Part shown: positions 25,028-33,887 of the stretch, piece after piece
How positions within the stretch are numbered: position 1 is the first letter of the stretch
How the letters are laid out: each line of letters opens with the position of its first letter
From: Siderastrea radians
Taxonomy: Eukaryota > Cnidaria > Anthozoa > Scleractinia > Rhizangiidae
Direction: 5' to 3'
Length of the DNA stretch: 64,000 nt
NCBI GenBank assembly: GCA_964017195.1
Contig: OZ024895.1
Location: 45,099,673-45,163,672, forward strand
Notes under the pieces: generated by a model
What the model was told of the DNA's origin: nothing
The model's input: the letters and a program-made list of their open reading frames with translations, nothing else
The model's database searches: none
Translations under genes and position numbers: made by a program

Positions 25028-25294
25028 CGGAAAACAGGTATCAAAATCTTTGCTGTCTTTGCGCCGTATGAATCCAGTCAATCATGCGAGACGAAGGGAA
25101 GATACCGTACGTAGAAGAAATCCGGTTCCGTATTATGCGTCCTACCATGGAATCAAGCTACACTGCGATCAAAATGAAAAACTAGCGATGTATGGATGTA
25201 CGTTTTGTGCATTTAGCGATGGTTGCAGCTCAAGAATTGTCAAGCTGTTCTCAATGCCTAAGAAGAATGCAGTCATCATATATGCACATTTCAG
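25028..25294 (+). pseudogene. Transposase exon b, 3' half (first catalytic Asp)
   Basis: Open after the nested element. It encodes SKSLLSLRRMNPVNHARRR, then PVPYYASYHGIKLHCDQNE with KLAMYG. The Asp in CDQNEKL is in the position of the first acidic residue of the rve/DDE fold. It ends TTCAG before GTTTGT, which leaves phase 2, whereas the next recognised exon starts in phase 0. Either an exon is missing or one junction is mis-assigned. Confidence 0.65.
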
Positions 25295-25699
25295 GTTTGT
25301 AGATTGTTCTCACCTAGTAGACTTTTAAATAATAGCAATATGATAACAAGTAGGCTACTCGTAGCTTAATGCCGCTCGTGACAGTGGTTCACACGAAAAA
25401 CCTACACTTTCACAAATATAATGTAGCAGTTTCAATCACACTTTTCACAGAAAAAAAACCATCATATCTCGCCAGAGTGATCAATGAAATTAAGGACGGT
25501 GCCTCCTAATACAGATGTATTTTGCGCGGAAAAAGTAGATCTTGGCAAGAGTAACTGGAATCCAAAAAGAAAACTGTGGTTAATCCCTTTTTGCAGAGAT
25601 AATGAAGCAATCATAATTCTAAAAAAGCGTTAAAATACAAAGAATGCATGACAATTTCTTTCCAAGTTTAAGCTCAATTATCTCTGAAAAATGCGTGGT

Positions 25700-25705
25700 T
25701 ACCCC
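25700..25705. other. Polinton target-site duplication TACCCC (left)
   Basis: The same six bases follow the right end at 40845-40850. Removing element plus one copy restores a continuous foldback arm. Six bases is the known Maverick/Polinton duplication length. Confidence 0.8.
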
Positions 25706-25966
25706 AGTAGTGTGATAGTAAAATGGGGGTTCTGTAACAGCTTTCACATTGGGAGATTTATTTCAAGTTTTTTAACCGCTCACATATGAAACCATTTTGG
25801 CACAAAAGTTTATTCATTGGGAGATTTTATTTCCAGTTTTTTTACCGCTCACATATGAAACAATTTTTCACATTGGTGAAAGAGAAAAGTTTTATAAATG
25901 AGAGTTCTATTTCCGTTTTTATACCGATAGCACAAAAACCAGTTTTATACAGGTGGAAAAGGCGGA
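25706..25966 (+). repeat. Polinton left terminal inverted repeat
   Basis: Starts AGTAGTGTGATAGTAAAATG and matches the inverse of 40675-40844 up to GGTGGAAAAGGCGGA. It is about 90 bp longer than the right TIR because the segment with CCGCTCACATATGAAAC is present twice. Confidence 0.85.
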
Positions 25967-26029
25967 TTAACCGAATACGAATGAAAAAAAATTTTTTTTA
26001 TCTGATTAGATATTTGTGAGTCAAATTTG

Positions 26030-26383
26030 ATGGCTGCCGGATTCAACAACTGTCAGGTTATTGAAGCAATACAAAACCTACCACCAGAGTTACGTGAGAT
26101 AATTTACAAACATTACCTCGCCATAAAACTGAAAGAGCGAGAGGCTTTGGGTTGGAACTTGGTTCACGACGAGCTTTTAATACAACCTTTCTGTCCTGAA
26201 AGGCAGCGGCTTGTCCATATTCTGGTGTGTGTAGCCTATATGCATTGTTGTTGTGTTGGGTGTTGTTACCCTTGTTATAAACAAGAAGAAATCTTACATG
26301 AAATAACCATCTCTGTCCCGATCGATGATATAACTCTAGTTAAGTATTGCACTGATATATGGGAAGAGGACCACAGCTATTAA
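26030..26383 (+). CDS. Small Polinton protein with F-box/SOCS-like N-terminus, unknown function
   Basis: A 117-residue ORF just inside the left TIR, starting at ATG 26030. Residues about 12-40 contain LPPELREIIYKHYLA, reminiscent of the first helices of F-box or SOCS-box motifs. The middle has a Cys-rich stretch (MHCCCVGCCYPCYK) and the C-terminus is acidic. It is intact and isolated, reading inward from the end. If the resemblance is real it could recruit a host ubiquitin ligase, but that is inference only and the similarity is short. Confidence 0.55.
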   Translation: MAAGFNNCQVIEAIQNLPPELREIIYKHYLAIKLKEREALGWNLVHDELLIQPFCPERQRLVHILVCVAYMHCCCVGCCYPCYKQEEILHEITISVPIDDITLVKYCTDIWEEDHSY

Positions 26384-26717
26384 GTTGTGTTTACGGCGTG
26401 TGACTTCGCGGTCTGGTGAAACTCACAGACAATGACGTAATTTACATTCTTGTACAAACATTGAAGGGAAACCCCTTTTGCAACAGAATATAAATACAGA
26501 AGCTTTCAACTGTCTGTCTAAAGCGTTAGACAGTTTTTGGCTTTCAATTGTCTGTCTAACGCGTTAGACAGTTTTTTTGGGGAAAAAAGTCAAGTTTGAA
26601 AAAATACAGTGAAACGTCTTTAATCACTCATCCTGAAAAATAACTCTTGGTCTAAAATTTTTTCAAGCCTTCAGAAATGCAGACGCTATTATTTAACTAT
26701 ATTGTGGTCTCTGTTGC
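26384..26717. other. Polinton intergenic region with tandem palindromes
   Basis: AT-rich. Two tandem, diverged copies of a roughly 40-bp unit containing TGTCTAAMGCGTTAGACA lie at about 26502-26580, and a third copy is inverted at 27187-27219. No gene seen. Confidence 0.6.
26542..26574 (+). repeat. 33-bp inverted repeat with perfect 20-bp palindrome (left)
   Basis: Contains CTGTCTAACGCGTTAGACAG and is the exact reverse complement of 27187-27219. A second, slightly diverged copy lies immediately upstream (about 26502-26536). Confidence 0.85.
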
Positions 26718-26852
26718 TTACATTAATTCATAATCAAAATATTCATTACCGTCAGCAGACGTTTTGAGACCTATTTTATAAACAAATTGATAAGAATCAT
26801 CTTCTAGATCTTCAGCAGGGCGTTTAGGAGCCCATACAAGAACCTCATCTCT
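26718..26852 (-). pseudogene. ORF fragment downstream of the small repeat protein
   Basis: A minus-strand open stretch of about 43 codons ending ELM-stop at 26718. It encodes DEVLVWAPKRPAEDLEDD, then SYQFVYKIGLKTS. It is preceded in frame by TAA codons and has no ATG, so it looks like the 3' end of a broken gene. The family is not recognised. Confidence 0.3.
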
Positions 26853-26884
26853 TTACTTTCCCTGTGTGAAACTTTTTTAATTTT

Positions 26885-27151
26885 TTATACATCATCTGAA
26901 ATATTTCTCCATTTTAAAATTTCTCTTCTTTTAAAACTTTCTTTAGTTGGCCAGTCTTCTGTGATCTCTTGTTGATCTGAATATACATCTTCTTTTAGGT
27001 AGTCTTGTGAGATTTCTTGTTGATTTATAAATACATCCTTTGTTAGCCAGTCTTGTGAGATCGCTTGTTGATCTGTACAGACATCCATAGTAAGATATAT
27101 TGGAAGAGATATTTGTTTAATAGGGTGTTCTTTTTCTGTGAAGCGGAACAC
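26885..27151 (-). CDS. 88-aa ORF with three 16-residue repeats, unknown
   Basis: Minus-strand ORF whose start lies about 36 bp from the palindrome at 27187-27219. Residues about 23-70 are three tandem copies of a 16-residue unit of the form K/M-D-V-x3-Q-Q-x-I-S-Q-D-W/Y-L/P. The DNA repeats with a 48-bp period. Basic N- and C-termini. No homologue is recognised. It may be a fragment, since a further open stretch follows downstream in another frame. Confidence 0.4.
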   Translation of the reverse strand: MFRFTEKEHPIKQISLPIYLTMDVCTDQQAISQDWLTKDVFINQQEISQDYLKEDVYSDQQEITEDWPTKESFKRREILKWRNISDDV

Positions 27152-27186
27152 ATACCGAAAGGTGACAGCAATTCCGAAGAGACAGG

Positions 27187-27219
27187 AAACTGTCTAACGC
27201 GTTAGACAGACAATTGAAA
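27187..27219 (-). repeat. 33-bp inverted repeat with 20-bp palindrome (right)
   Basis: Exact inverse of 26542-26574. It lies just upstream of the 88-aa minus-strand ORF, where a palindromic regulator-binding site could sit. Confidence 0.85.
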
Positions 27220-27663
27220 TACTCAATGACTCATTTCCTCGGGAAAGTCCCTGTGGTATTAGATCATAGACTTCTGGTTGTCTCCCACTCACGTGCGCTA
27301 TCACACTTTGTCTCATGTGTTTTTTATTTTCAGTTTAACCTTGACACTGGAATATATAATATCACGTGGAGCTCAGGTGTTTGTAGCCAATAAAAAGCGT
27401 CACATTTTTTGTAACGTTTCAGTCAAAATTTTATTGTGACTCTGTCGGTGAAGTTGCCAACTTGGAGATGAAAATCGTATTATGGAACCACATCTTGGTC
27501 TGAAATGGGGTAACCATCTTCACTAACCATATTTTTGAAACACACTCACGAGTGATAAATCGTATTTGCCTAATTTCGGGGGGCGTGAGAAGTTCAACTA
27601 GGTGATAGCAAATAGCTTGCAAAATTGCAATCATTTCGAAAGATATATAATTGCTTTGAAAAT
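27220..27663. other. Polinton stretch without a supported gene
   Basis: A 67-codon minus-strand frame at 27431-27634 has no recognisable feature and is not called. Otherwise AT-rich sequence. Confidence 0.4.
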
Positions 27664-28150
27664 CTATAATTGAGTGAATTTTTTTTCATACTTTCTTTGA
27701 ACAGATAGCGGAATTTCCATACAATGCTCAGTGACGAAATTATCTATCATTTTCAATCTATCAAAAAAGACTTTTTCGTCGAAAGTTTCGCCTATGAGGT
27801 ACAAGCGAATCTCATCAAGTATTTTTTGGTATTCGATACGGGCAAAATTTGCTTGTTCTGTTTTCTTATCGTATTTCTTAAGGCTTGCCACTGCTTTCAA
27901 AATAAGACCAACACCAGTTAAAGTTGCCATGACAACTGGGTTTAATGTAATTTCCTCCAGCTACTGCGGCACTAATAATTAATTTGCCAGCCGAAAGATT
28001 ACAAACAAAATTTTTTCTTCGAAAACCGCGGTGCAACTTTTCATAACCATAATGTTTCTTATGGTAATAAGCATATAAATTTTTCAGAATTTTAACTTTC
28101 TCTGTAGAAAGTGTTTGGTCGATATGGTTGAATTCGAAAATGTCTTGCAT
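27664..28150 (-). pseudogene. Polinton hypothetical protein, one frameshift
   Basis: Two overlapping minus-strand frames (28150-27878 and 27930-27664) read as one gene of roughly 160 residues if a shift near 27950 is allowed. The N-terminal half is basic (HKKHYGYEKLHRGFRRK). The middle, around the shift, is small-residue and hydrophobic and resembles a membrane segment. The C-terminal half is charged and helical (FDEKVFFDRLKMIDNF). The start ATG at 28150 is preceded by an AT-rich TGATATATT motif on the opposite reading. Function unknown; possibly a membrane-associated structural protein. Confidence 0.55.
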
Positions 28151-28189
28151 TGTGATATATTATAAATGAAAATTTTTTGTGGAAAGTTA

Positions 28190-29262
28190 TCACACACTTG
28201 TTTGATACTCGATACGAAGTATAATTGCGTTGTAACTTTTCCAAATATCATCATTTATATTTAGTTCAAAAGCCAAAATCCCGGACGAAGGCATTTTGAA
28301 AGAATTTGGGTTTATCGTCTGATACCACCCACTTTTTTCTGAGGTAAAAATACTTGAAGAGCTTAGAGTTCCAGTGAAAAACTTCCGTAAAGATGTTTTG
28401 AGTTTTAAAGATATTTTTTTGTGTTTATGTACAGTGACATGAGAATCCGAAGAAGTGGTTGGACGCGTACAATATATATCAATATTTTTTAAAATCGCTT
28501 CACCCGGCAATGAAATTATTTCGGCACCATTTAAAACAAAATTGTTGTCCCCTTTTGTCGAATTTAAAAAACCGTTTATGTGGTGAATGGAAGAGCGTAG
28601 TTGGTATCCGTTTAAAGATAAATCTGTTTATTACCATTTTTCCATTTTCAATAACAAAAGCTGTGTCATAGACACTTGGATTAACGTTTGAAATTGTTTC
28701 TTTAACACCATAAACAATTAGATGACCAATTGTTAAAAATGATGGATTACTAACTGTACCGTGCAGATCAAGATAAAGAAATTGTGGAGGTGAGCTACCC
28801 CATCTGTGAAAATTGATAACTGTTTTGGTGTACTTCTCGAATGTTTTGGTTGTATAATTGGAAATTGAAATCGTCGTAGCTTGCACTGTCACACTTATCT
28901 CATTCATTTCCGGCGGAAACCATTCTACAACCAGTGTGTAATAACCGACCGGAAGTTTATATAAGTTAAAACCGAGGCGTGACCGGTACTGGTTGGGTGA
29001 GCCTTTTTCAAACAAGAGTTTAAGTTGGTAAGCTCTTTTTATTTATTTGATGTGGAGACTCGGAAAAATCTCTAATACCCAAAACCTCGATATTGTTTTC
29101 ACTCGAAGATTCATCAGTGTCTTCCATCAAGTATCTGAAAGCGTCCCTATTTTGTCCCGAGTTAATGATCTGAGATTCATGAATTTTTTGGGAGACAAGA
29201 TCTCTCATAGTTGTTATTTCATTTTGCATGAAATCAACATTAACTGCGGATTTCGAATCTTT
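28190..29262 (-). pseudogene. Tail-fibre-like protein, 3' portion, broken
   Basis: Three minus-strand blocks (29229-29020, 29015-28500 and 28510-28190) continue the collagen-like gene at 29386-30126. Near 28620 the frame shifts: the -1/+1 alternative frame stays sensible across to 28510, whereas the current frame runs into a stop. Beta-rich sequence (GYYTLVVEWFPPE, FLYLDLHGTVSNP, LTIGHLIVYGVKE) suits a receptor-binding-type trimeric head domain, by inference. A SINE-like insert separates it from its N-terminal part. Confidence 0.6.
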
Positions 29263-29265
29263 GTA

Positions 29266-29392
29266 ATCGGTTTGTAAGAGGTATCGTAGAGGTCAGGGTT
29301 CGAATCCCGGCAAGCCTGATATTTTCAGGCTTTCTTTTCGAAACAGCATAAGTTGCGTTAATAACTGCGAGGATCTTCTTTACATTTAATTA
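29266..29392 (+). mobile_element. Truncated tRNA-derived SINE inserted in the fibre gene
   Basis: The plus strand contains GGTTCGAATCCC, a perfect tRNA T-arm/B-box, followed by a hairpin (AGCCTGATATTTTCAGGCT) and the body AAGTTGCG...ACTGCGAGGATC. No A-box or acceptor partner lies upstream. The insert sits exactly where the collagen-fibre frame is interrupted and coding similarity resumes on the other side. I recall this tail type as a common repeat in hexacorals; that is from memory. Confidence 0.6.
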
Positions 29393-30126
29393 ATAATTTT
29401 ATTATTATTTAAATTTAAGTCTCCAGTCATACTGTTAGTGCCATCAAGTTTGAGAAACTTTTTTTGTGTCATGTCATCAATTCTGTAGTTAACAAACTCG
29501 ACACATGCGGCGTCTCTTTGGTTTGAAGGAAGATCAAGATTGATAATCGATTTATTTTTCATATCAATATCAGCTCCTTTATCCAGTTTTTTCGCAAGCT
29601 GATTATCGACATACTTTTTGTTTGTTGCTTGATCTGCCTGTACTGGGTCTTTTACGTTGTAGATTGTATTATTGTTCATATCAATGCTTGCTTCCATTTT
29701 TCCGCCTTCCTTTTTTGAAAGAAAGATATTTCTCGTGTCCTGATAGTTTATTACCTTTGTCAGATCACCGTGGACAGGATAAGGGTTGCTTTTTAATCGC
29801 AAAATATCGTACTTATTTTGCATGTCAATATTAGCAGAACCGCTGGCACTACCCTGAGGTCCACGATCACCCTTTTCACCTTTTTCACCTTTGTCGCCTT
29901 TTAAACCTTGTGCTCCTTGTGCCCCCTCCTGCTCTTGTGGTCCAGCGGGCCCTTTTTCACCCCTTGGTCCCGCTGGACCTTTGTCACCTTTCGGACCAGG
30001 AGGGCCCCCTGGGCCAGGAGGACCTTCAGGACCAGGAGGGCCCCCTGGGCCAGGAGGACCCACTTTTCCACTTTCACTTGTCGTCGTTTGGCTAGTTCCA
30101 CCTATTTGGCTGTTAATATACCCCAT
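29386..30126 (-). pseudogene. Collagen-like tail-fibre protein, N-terminal portion
   Basis: ATG at 30126. Residues about 23-95 are Gly-X-Y triplets rich in PPG, PKG, EKG and DKG with one short interruption. Beyond that are repeated motifs such as [28 protein letters not shown] and [12 protein letters not shown], typical of phage-like fibre shafts with D-x-N repeats. The ORF ends within a fourth such motif at a SINE-like insertion. It overlaps the upstream ATPase stop in TAATG. It is likely a virion surface fibre, by analogy with other Polinton and virus collagen-fibre proteins. Confidence 0.75.
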
Positions 30127-30776
30127 TATATATCTTCATCAATTGATTGATTAATTGATAGATTAATTGATTTCTTGGGTTTGTCATAGTAAAGGAAAGA
30201 ATATTTTTCATCAGTGGCGCGATCTAAAGTGTTATGATCCACACCTATTTCGTTTGCAATTCGTTTGTTTTCTTTTGGATCTAATCTGAAAATACAAAGA
30301 TGGCTGCAGTTGACACGGATGTCTTTTGGCACCTTGTAAAAGGTTTGAGAGAGGTAAATAACGCAGCAGTTTTTGTGCCGCCCATTGATAAAATAATTTA
30401 TGATGCTGTTTTGGTTTTTTTCGCAAAGAAGATCATCAAAAACAACAATTTTTTGGTTGTCCGCCGGAAGCTCTTCGAGTGGAATGATTTCATCATCATA
30501 AGCCTCAATTACCTCATAACCGACCTTGGGGTTTATTCTTTCAACAAAGTCCTTCAAAAAACCCTGGTATTGGTACTGGTGGAGGTTTTTCGAGAAGAGG
30601 TTTATTTTATCAAACGTCAATAAGCTATAAATCATATTCAGTAATAAGTTTGTTTTGCCAGAATTACTTGGTCCACAAATCAGCATCCGGAAAAAATCAT
30701 CTGGCAAACAAGGATGACCTTGTTTGTAGGAACTCTTGGAAGAAACTGAGGGAAATGATAAATATGTGAACTTCAT
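30126..30776 (-). CDS. A32/FtsK-HerA-type genome-packaging ATPase
   Basis: An intact 216-residue ORF, ATG at 30776. Walker A is GPSNSGKT at residues 35-42 and Walker B is IVVFDDLL at about 110-117. A Gln-bearing strand (CVIYLSQTF) follows at the sensor position. Size and layout match the packaging ATPase conserved in Polintons, adintoviruses and nucleocytoplasmic large DNA viruses. It is predicted to pump DNA into capsids. It is transcribed leftward, divergent from the gene starting at 30811 with only 34 bp between them, and shares a 1-nt TAATG overlap with the fibre gene. Confidence 0.9.
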   Translation of the reverse strand: MKFTYLSFPSVSSKSSYKQGHPCLPDDFFRMLICGPSNSGKTNLLLNMIYSLLTFDKINLFSKNLHQYQYQGFLKDFVERINPKVGYEVIEAYDDEIIPLEELPADNQKIVVFDDLLCEKNQNSIINYFINGRHKNCCVIYLSQTFYKVPKDIRVNCSHLCIFRLDPKENKRIANEIGVDHNTLDRATDEKYSFLYYDKPKKSINLSINQSIDEDI

Positions 30777-30810
30777 ATTTTTTTCGCTTCTATATATTCA
30801 CGCTGGAAAT
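30777..30810. promoter_or_regulatory. 34-bp divergent promoter region
   Basis: The only sequence between two divergent ATGs. It contains CTATATATTCA (30790-30800), which reads as a TATA-like box in both directions. Inferred bidirectional promoter. Confidence 0.4.
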
Positions 30811-31830
30811 ATGTCAGTGAAAAAATGGCGTCAGTTGGGTGAAGAAAAAACGGTGTTGGATAAACAAACAGAAGAAATTCACCAAAAATTCAGAATGGAT
30901 AAAATTAACAAAGAGTTTGGTCAGCTTTCAGGAGAAGAACTTTTTAAACCAATCACAAAAAGGCTTGATGAAAAGAGCAGCGATAATGTAGAAGAAGAAG
31001 AAGAAGAAGAAGAAGAAGAAGAAGAAGAGGAGCAGGAAGTTCCTGATTACACAATGGATGAATTTGACGAAATTAACCCTTTTGGTGATGAATTCAGACC
31101 GGATGCACCAACACCAGCACCATCACCGCCAACAACACCAACAACAACCACAACACCTATAGAACCAATATCACTACCACCCCCATATCAAGAATTTGAT
31201 GATCTTCCATTACCACCTCCACCTTTGATGGAAGAAACTGTTATGCCAGGATCTTCCAAAGATGAAACAAGGGAAGAAACATCAAAACGGCTTAGAAATG
31301 TTAAAAGTATTCTTGCTAAATTTGGAAGTGATCCAACTTACAAAGTAAAAAGTAAAGAATCAAAATACTATGGATATAATGTGGAAGAACTAGAAGCTGT
31401 GGCATTTAAACTCGAAACAATTAAGGCACATCAAGAACATGCAGAAAAGTTACTTAAAAGGAAACAACCTTTATTAACACAATTACAAGAAAAAAAGGCG
31501 AAATTGAAACCACCTGAAAAACAAGAAAAAAGAGAAATCACCAAAACTCCTCTTGAAAAAGCTGTCATGAGCCGAAGACCTGCTTTTGAACTTTCAGACA
31601 ATGAAGATGACTTCCCTGAACAGGATTGGGAAACTGAAGGAAGCGGCATCACTGATGAAGCTGTAAAATTGATCAACCAACTTCATTTGAGATTAGGATC
31701 GATAACAGCAGGAAACAGCTCAATAAAACTTAAAAATCAGGTATTATATCTGCTAAATTCATTAGTTGAACTCGGCACAATCAATAAAAAGCAAAAGAAA
31801 AAAATTATTTCTGATTATATAAAACAATAA
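30811..31830 (+). CDS. Polinton acidic, proline-rich coiled-coil protein, unknown function
   Basis: 339 residues from ATG 30811; an upstream in-frame non-AUG extension would overlap the divergent promoter and was rejected. The N-terminus is charged and helical. A run of about 15 Glu (GAA repeats at 30990-31030) is followed by a Pro/Thr-rich linker (PTPAPSPPTTPTTTTTP). A long Lys/Glu coiled-coil region (residues about 165-260) and a helical C-terminus follow. The last codon overlaps the next ATG in TAATG. It sits at the head of the structural gene block, so a virion or scaffolding role is plausible but unproven. Confidence 0.7.
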   Translation: MSVKKWRQLGEEKTVLDKQTEEIHQKFRMDKINKEFGQLSGEELFKPITKRLDEKSSDNVEEEEEEEEEEEEEEQEVPDYTMDEFDEINPFGDEFRPDAPTPAPSPPTTPTTTTTPIEPISLPPPYQEFDDLPLPPPPLMEETVMPGSSKDETREETSKRLRNVKSILAKFGSDPTYKVKSKESKYYGYNVEELEAVAFKLETIKAHQEHAEKLLKRKQPLLTQLQEKKAKLKPPEKQEKREITKTPLEKAVMSRRPAFELSDNEDDFPEQDWETEGSGITDEAVKLINQLHLRLGSITAGNSSIKLKNQVLYLLNSLVELGTINKKQKKKIISDYIKQ

Positions 31831-32085
31831 TGAGCTTTGATATACTACTTGACTCGAGCCTTGCAAAACTAGAAAGAGGTGGAGAACGGAATGTTTCACA
31901 CGATTTTACAGTGAAGTTTCATCCTCCAATCGAATTGTCAACCGAATTGGGACCAGGAAACTATAAAGCTGCGCTAAACAGACTTATCACAATGAGTTAC
32001 TCATGGAATAATATCGATTCTCGTTATGATAACAACAAAATTCGCTGGAAGAAAAAAACAGAAAAAGCGTGGAGCCAACATTGGC
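31830..32085 (+). pseudogene. N-terminal remnant of a second Polinton structural protein
   Basis: An ORF starting at ATG 31830 (MSFDILLDSSLAKLERGGE), intact for about 80 residues. It then enters a frame with an abrupt stop just where capsid-like sequence begins in another frame. I infer that its C-terminal part was deleted together with the start of the neighbouring major capsid gene. From Polinton gene order the protein is probably a minor capsid (penton-type) or associated virion protein. Confidence 0.45.
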
Positions 32086-33138
32086 GCTGACACCCAATCG
32101 GCTCCGATCAACGGTTCTTTCTCATTGATCAAAAGGTTGAAACTAAGTTCATCAGGGAAAGAAATGTACTATGCAAACAATATCCACAAAGGTATTTTCA
32201 TCAAAAATCTGCTTGATTTTTCGGACGATTATTCGAGAAGCGTGGCAAAAAACCAGTTTTGGTATCTTGACTCTGACGCCACCACAGCGACTGATAATAA
32301 TGCGACGAACCTTGGAATGCGAGCAAGAGCGCTTCTATCACACCAAGGTGAGATAGTCAAGACGATTATCCCTTTGAACAGATACTCCTTCTTTGAAAGA
32401 CTTTCCGACAGGCTACTGCCACCGATAAAACTTGAGTTTGAAATTAATCTGCAAAATGACGAAGAAATGATTTTCCAAAACGATGGAACAGCTCGAAGAA
32501 TTGTTGTCCGTAAATTTGAGTTGTGGGTCTCACAATTACATTTCACTGGTAAAGGGCAGACCCTGGCCAATGAAAATTTCTTGAAACCAACCCAATGGAA
32601 ATAATTGAATGAAGATTTGAAAAGCAGCAGCTCCCGAAGGGATGTGAATGGTATGTGGTTGATTACACCTGGGGTAAAAGAGCCCAAACATGTTTTTGTA
32701 TTCATTCAACAAACTCGGAAACAAAACGCTTACACACAAAACCCTTACATCTTTGACACATTTGATATCGATGGTGATAACGCAGCAAGATTGGACACTT
32801 GCCGTCTTCAGTACGGCACAACATTTTACCCTGATCTTGATTACGACAGTGATTTTAAAATAAGAATTTTAAATGATTTGATCAATTTTCGATACAGAAA
32901 GAACGACTACAACACCGGTGTTCAGCTGCAGCTTGCTTATTTTGAGAAGTTGTACCCAATTATATACTTTGACCTACGAAACACCAAAGAAAGCGTGACA
33001 GGCGACGCGAAAAAGATCGAATTCCATTACAGACTAAATGAAGCCGCCAACGCTCAAGATTATACGATCTTCGCCTTGATTTTGAGTGAAAAAGAATTCG
33101 TGCTGAAGCAAATTGGTAATGAGCTTGTCGTCGTCTAG
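32086..33138 (+). pseudogene. Major capsid protein (double jelly-roll type), N-truncated with in-frame stop
   Basis: One continuous frame except for TAA at 32602-32604. It encodes a beta-rich protein with IPLNRYSFFERL, LPPIKLEFEI, RKFELWVSQL, then after the stop NPYIFDTFDIDGD, RLQYGTTFYPDLDYDSD and LYPIIYFDLR. These features and its position fit the double-jelly-roll capsid of cnidarian Polintons. No start codon or N-terminal jelly-roll strands are present; a deletion joined it to the preceding ORF near 32070. It cannot make a full capsid subunit. Confidence 0.65.
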
Positions 33139-33153
33139 ACAAAAAATTCTGAA

Positions 33154-33168
33154 TATAATATACACACA
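33154..33168 (+). promoter_or_regulatory. AT-rich TATA-like motif immediately upstream of ATG
   Basis: TATAATATACACACA directly precedes ATG 33169. Similar motifs stand before other Polinton starts (35671, 30790, and on the minus strand 28154 and 40550). Confidence 0.35.
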
Positions 33169-33855
33169 ATGAGCACAACTTATCATCCATATAAAATTGC
33201 ACTGACTGGTGGTCAGAAAAAGAAACTTCAAAAAGCTTATGTTTCGAAGACAGCTGTTACGCTGAGAGTTAAACCACGCGGTGACGAACTCCTTCTCACT
33301 GCTACTCAAATCGCGCGACTGAAGAAAACCTCAGCGGCAGGTAAAGGAATGGAAATAAGATTAAGCCAAACTCAGATTCAAAATATTGCGCAGCGTGGTG
33401 GAAGTTTGTTTTCTGCTATGTTAGGTTTGGTACGACCTTTGATAAAACCAGCCCTTGGAGCATTAGCAAGTGCAGGTTTGAGTTTTGGCGCTGAAAAGGT
33501 GCTGAAAAAGATATTCGGAAAGGGTTTTGGACCCAAGGAAATTGAGCTTTATAAACTTGTCCAGAAAATGACTCCTACTCAGAAAAAGGAGGTAGAACAA
33601 TATCTTGTTGGACAAGGTTTTGTAAAAGGAGGTTCACAATACGGCGGCTTTCTTGGTATGTTGGCGTCTATCGGAGTACCTTTGGCCCTTGATTTAGTCA
33701 GAAAAATAATCGGAAAAGGTATGCAAACGCAACCACCACCACCACGAACAAGACGATCACCACCTATACCACCTCCTAAAGGTAAAGGAATGCAAATTCA
33801 GCCTCCTCCTTTTTTCGGAACTTGGGATGATTATTATCGTTTAAAAAAAAACTAA
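33169..33855 (+). CDS. Polinton minor virion protein candidate with amphipathic segments
   Basis: An intact 228-residue ORF. The basic N-terminus (KIALTGGQKKKLQKAY) is followed by two small-residue hydrophobic/amphipathic segments: residues about 77-121 (SAMLGLVRPLIKPALGALAS) and about 160-186 (GGFLGMLASIGVPLALDLV). The C-terminal half has Pro-rich repeats around KGMQxQPPP. The pattern recalls membrane-active or core minor capsid proteins of adenovirus-like viruses, but there is no firm homology call. It lies between the capsid and protease genes. The protease precursor frame overlaps its 3' end. Confidence 0.65.
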   Translation: MSTTYHPYKIALTGGQKKKLQKAYVSKTAVTLRVKPRGDELLLTATQIARLKKTSAAGKGMEIRLSQTQIQNIAQRGGSLFSAMLGLVRPLIKPALGALASAGLSFGAEKVLKKIFGKGFGPKEIELYKLVQKMTPTQKKEVEQYLVGQGFVKGGSQYGGFLGMLASIGVPLALDLVRKIIGKGMQTQPPPPRTRRSPPIPPPKGKGMQIQPPPFFGTWDDYYRLKKN

Positions 33856-33887
33856 AATTTGAAGATAAACCTCTATCCAACATTGAC

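Noticed and set aside
27431..27634. 67-aa minus-strand ORF in the Polinton
   Set aside because: No recognisable motif, weak start, and no support beyond being open.
29285..29320. Possible tRNA gene (GGTTCGAATCCC T-arm)
   Set aside because: No acceptor stem partner, D-arm or anticodon arm is found at proper distance upstream. It fits better as the B-box of a truncated SINE.
29891..30154. Gly/Pro-rich plus-strand ORFs
   Set aside because: They are antisense shadows of the collagen repeat, where GGX/CCX codons give open frames on both strands.
30736..30810. 25-residue N-terminal extension of the acidic coiled-coil protein
   Set aside because: It begins at a non-AUG codon and overlaps the divergent ATPase gene. 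ATG 30811 is preceded by a TATA-like motif.
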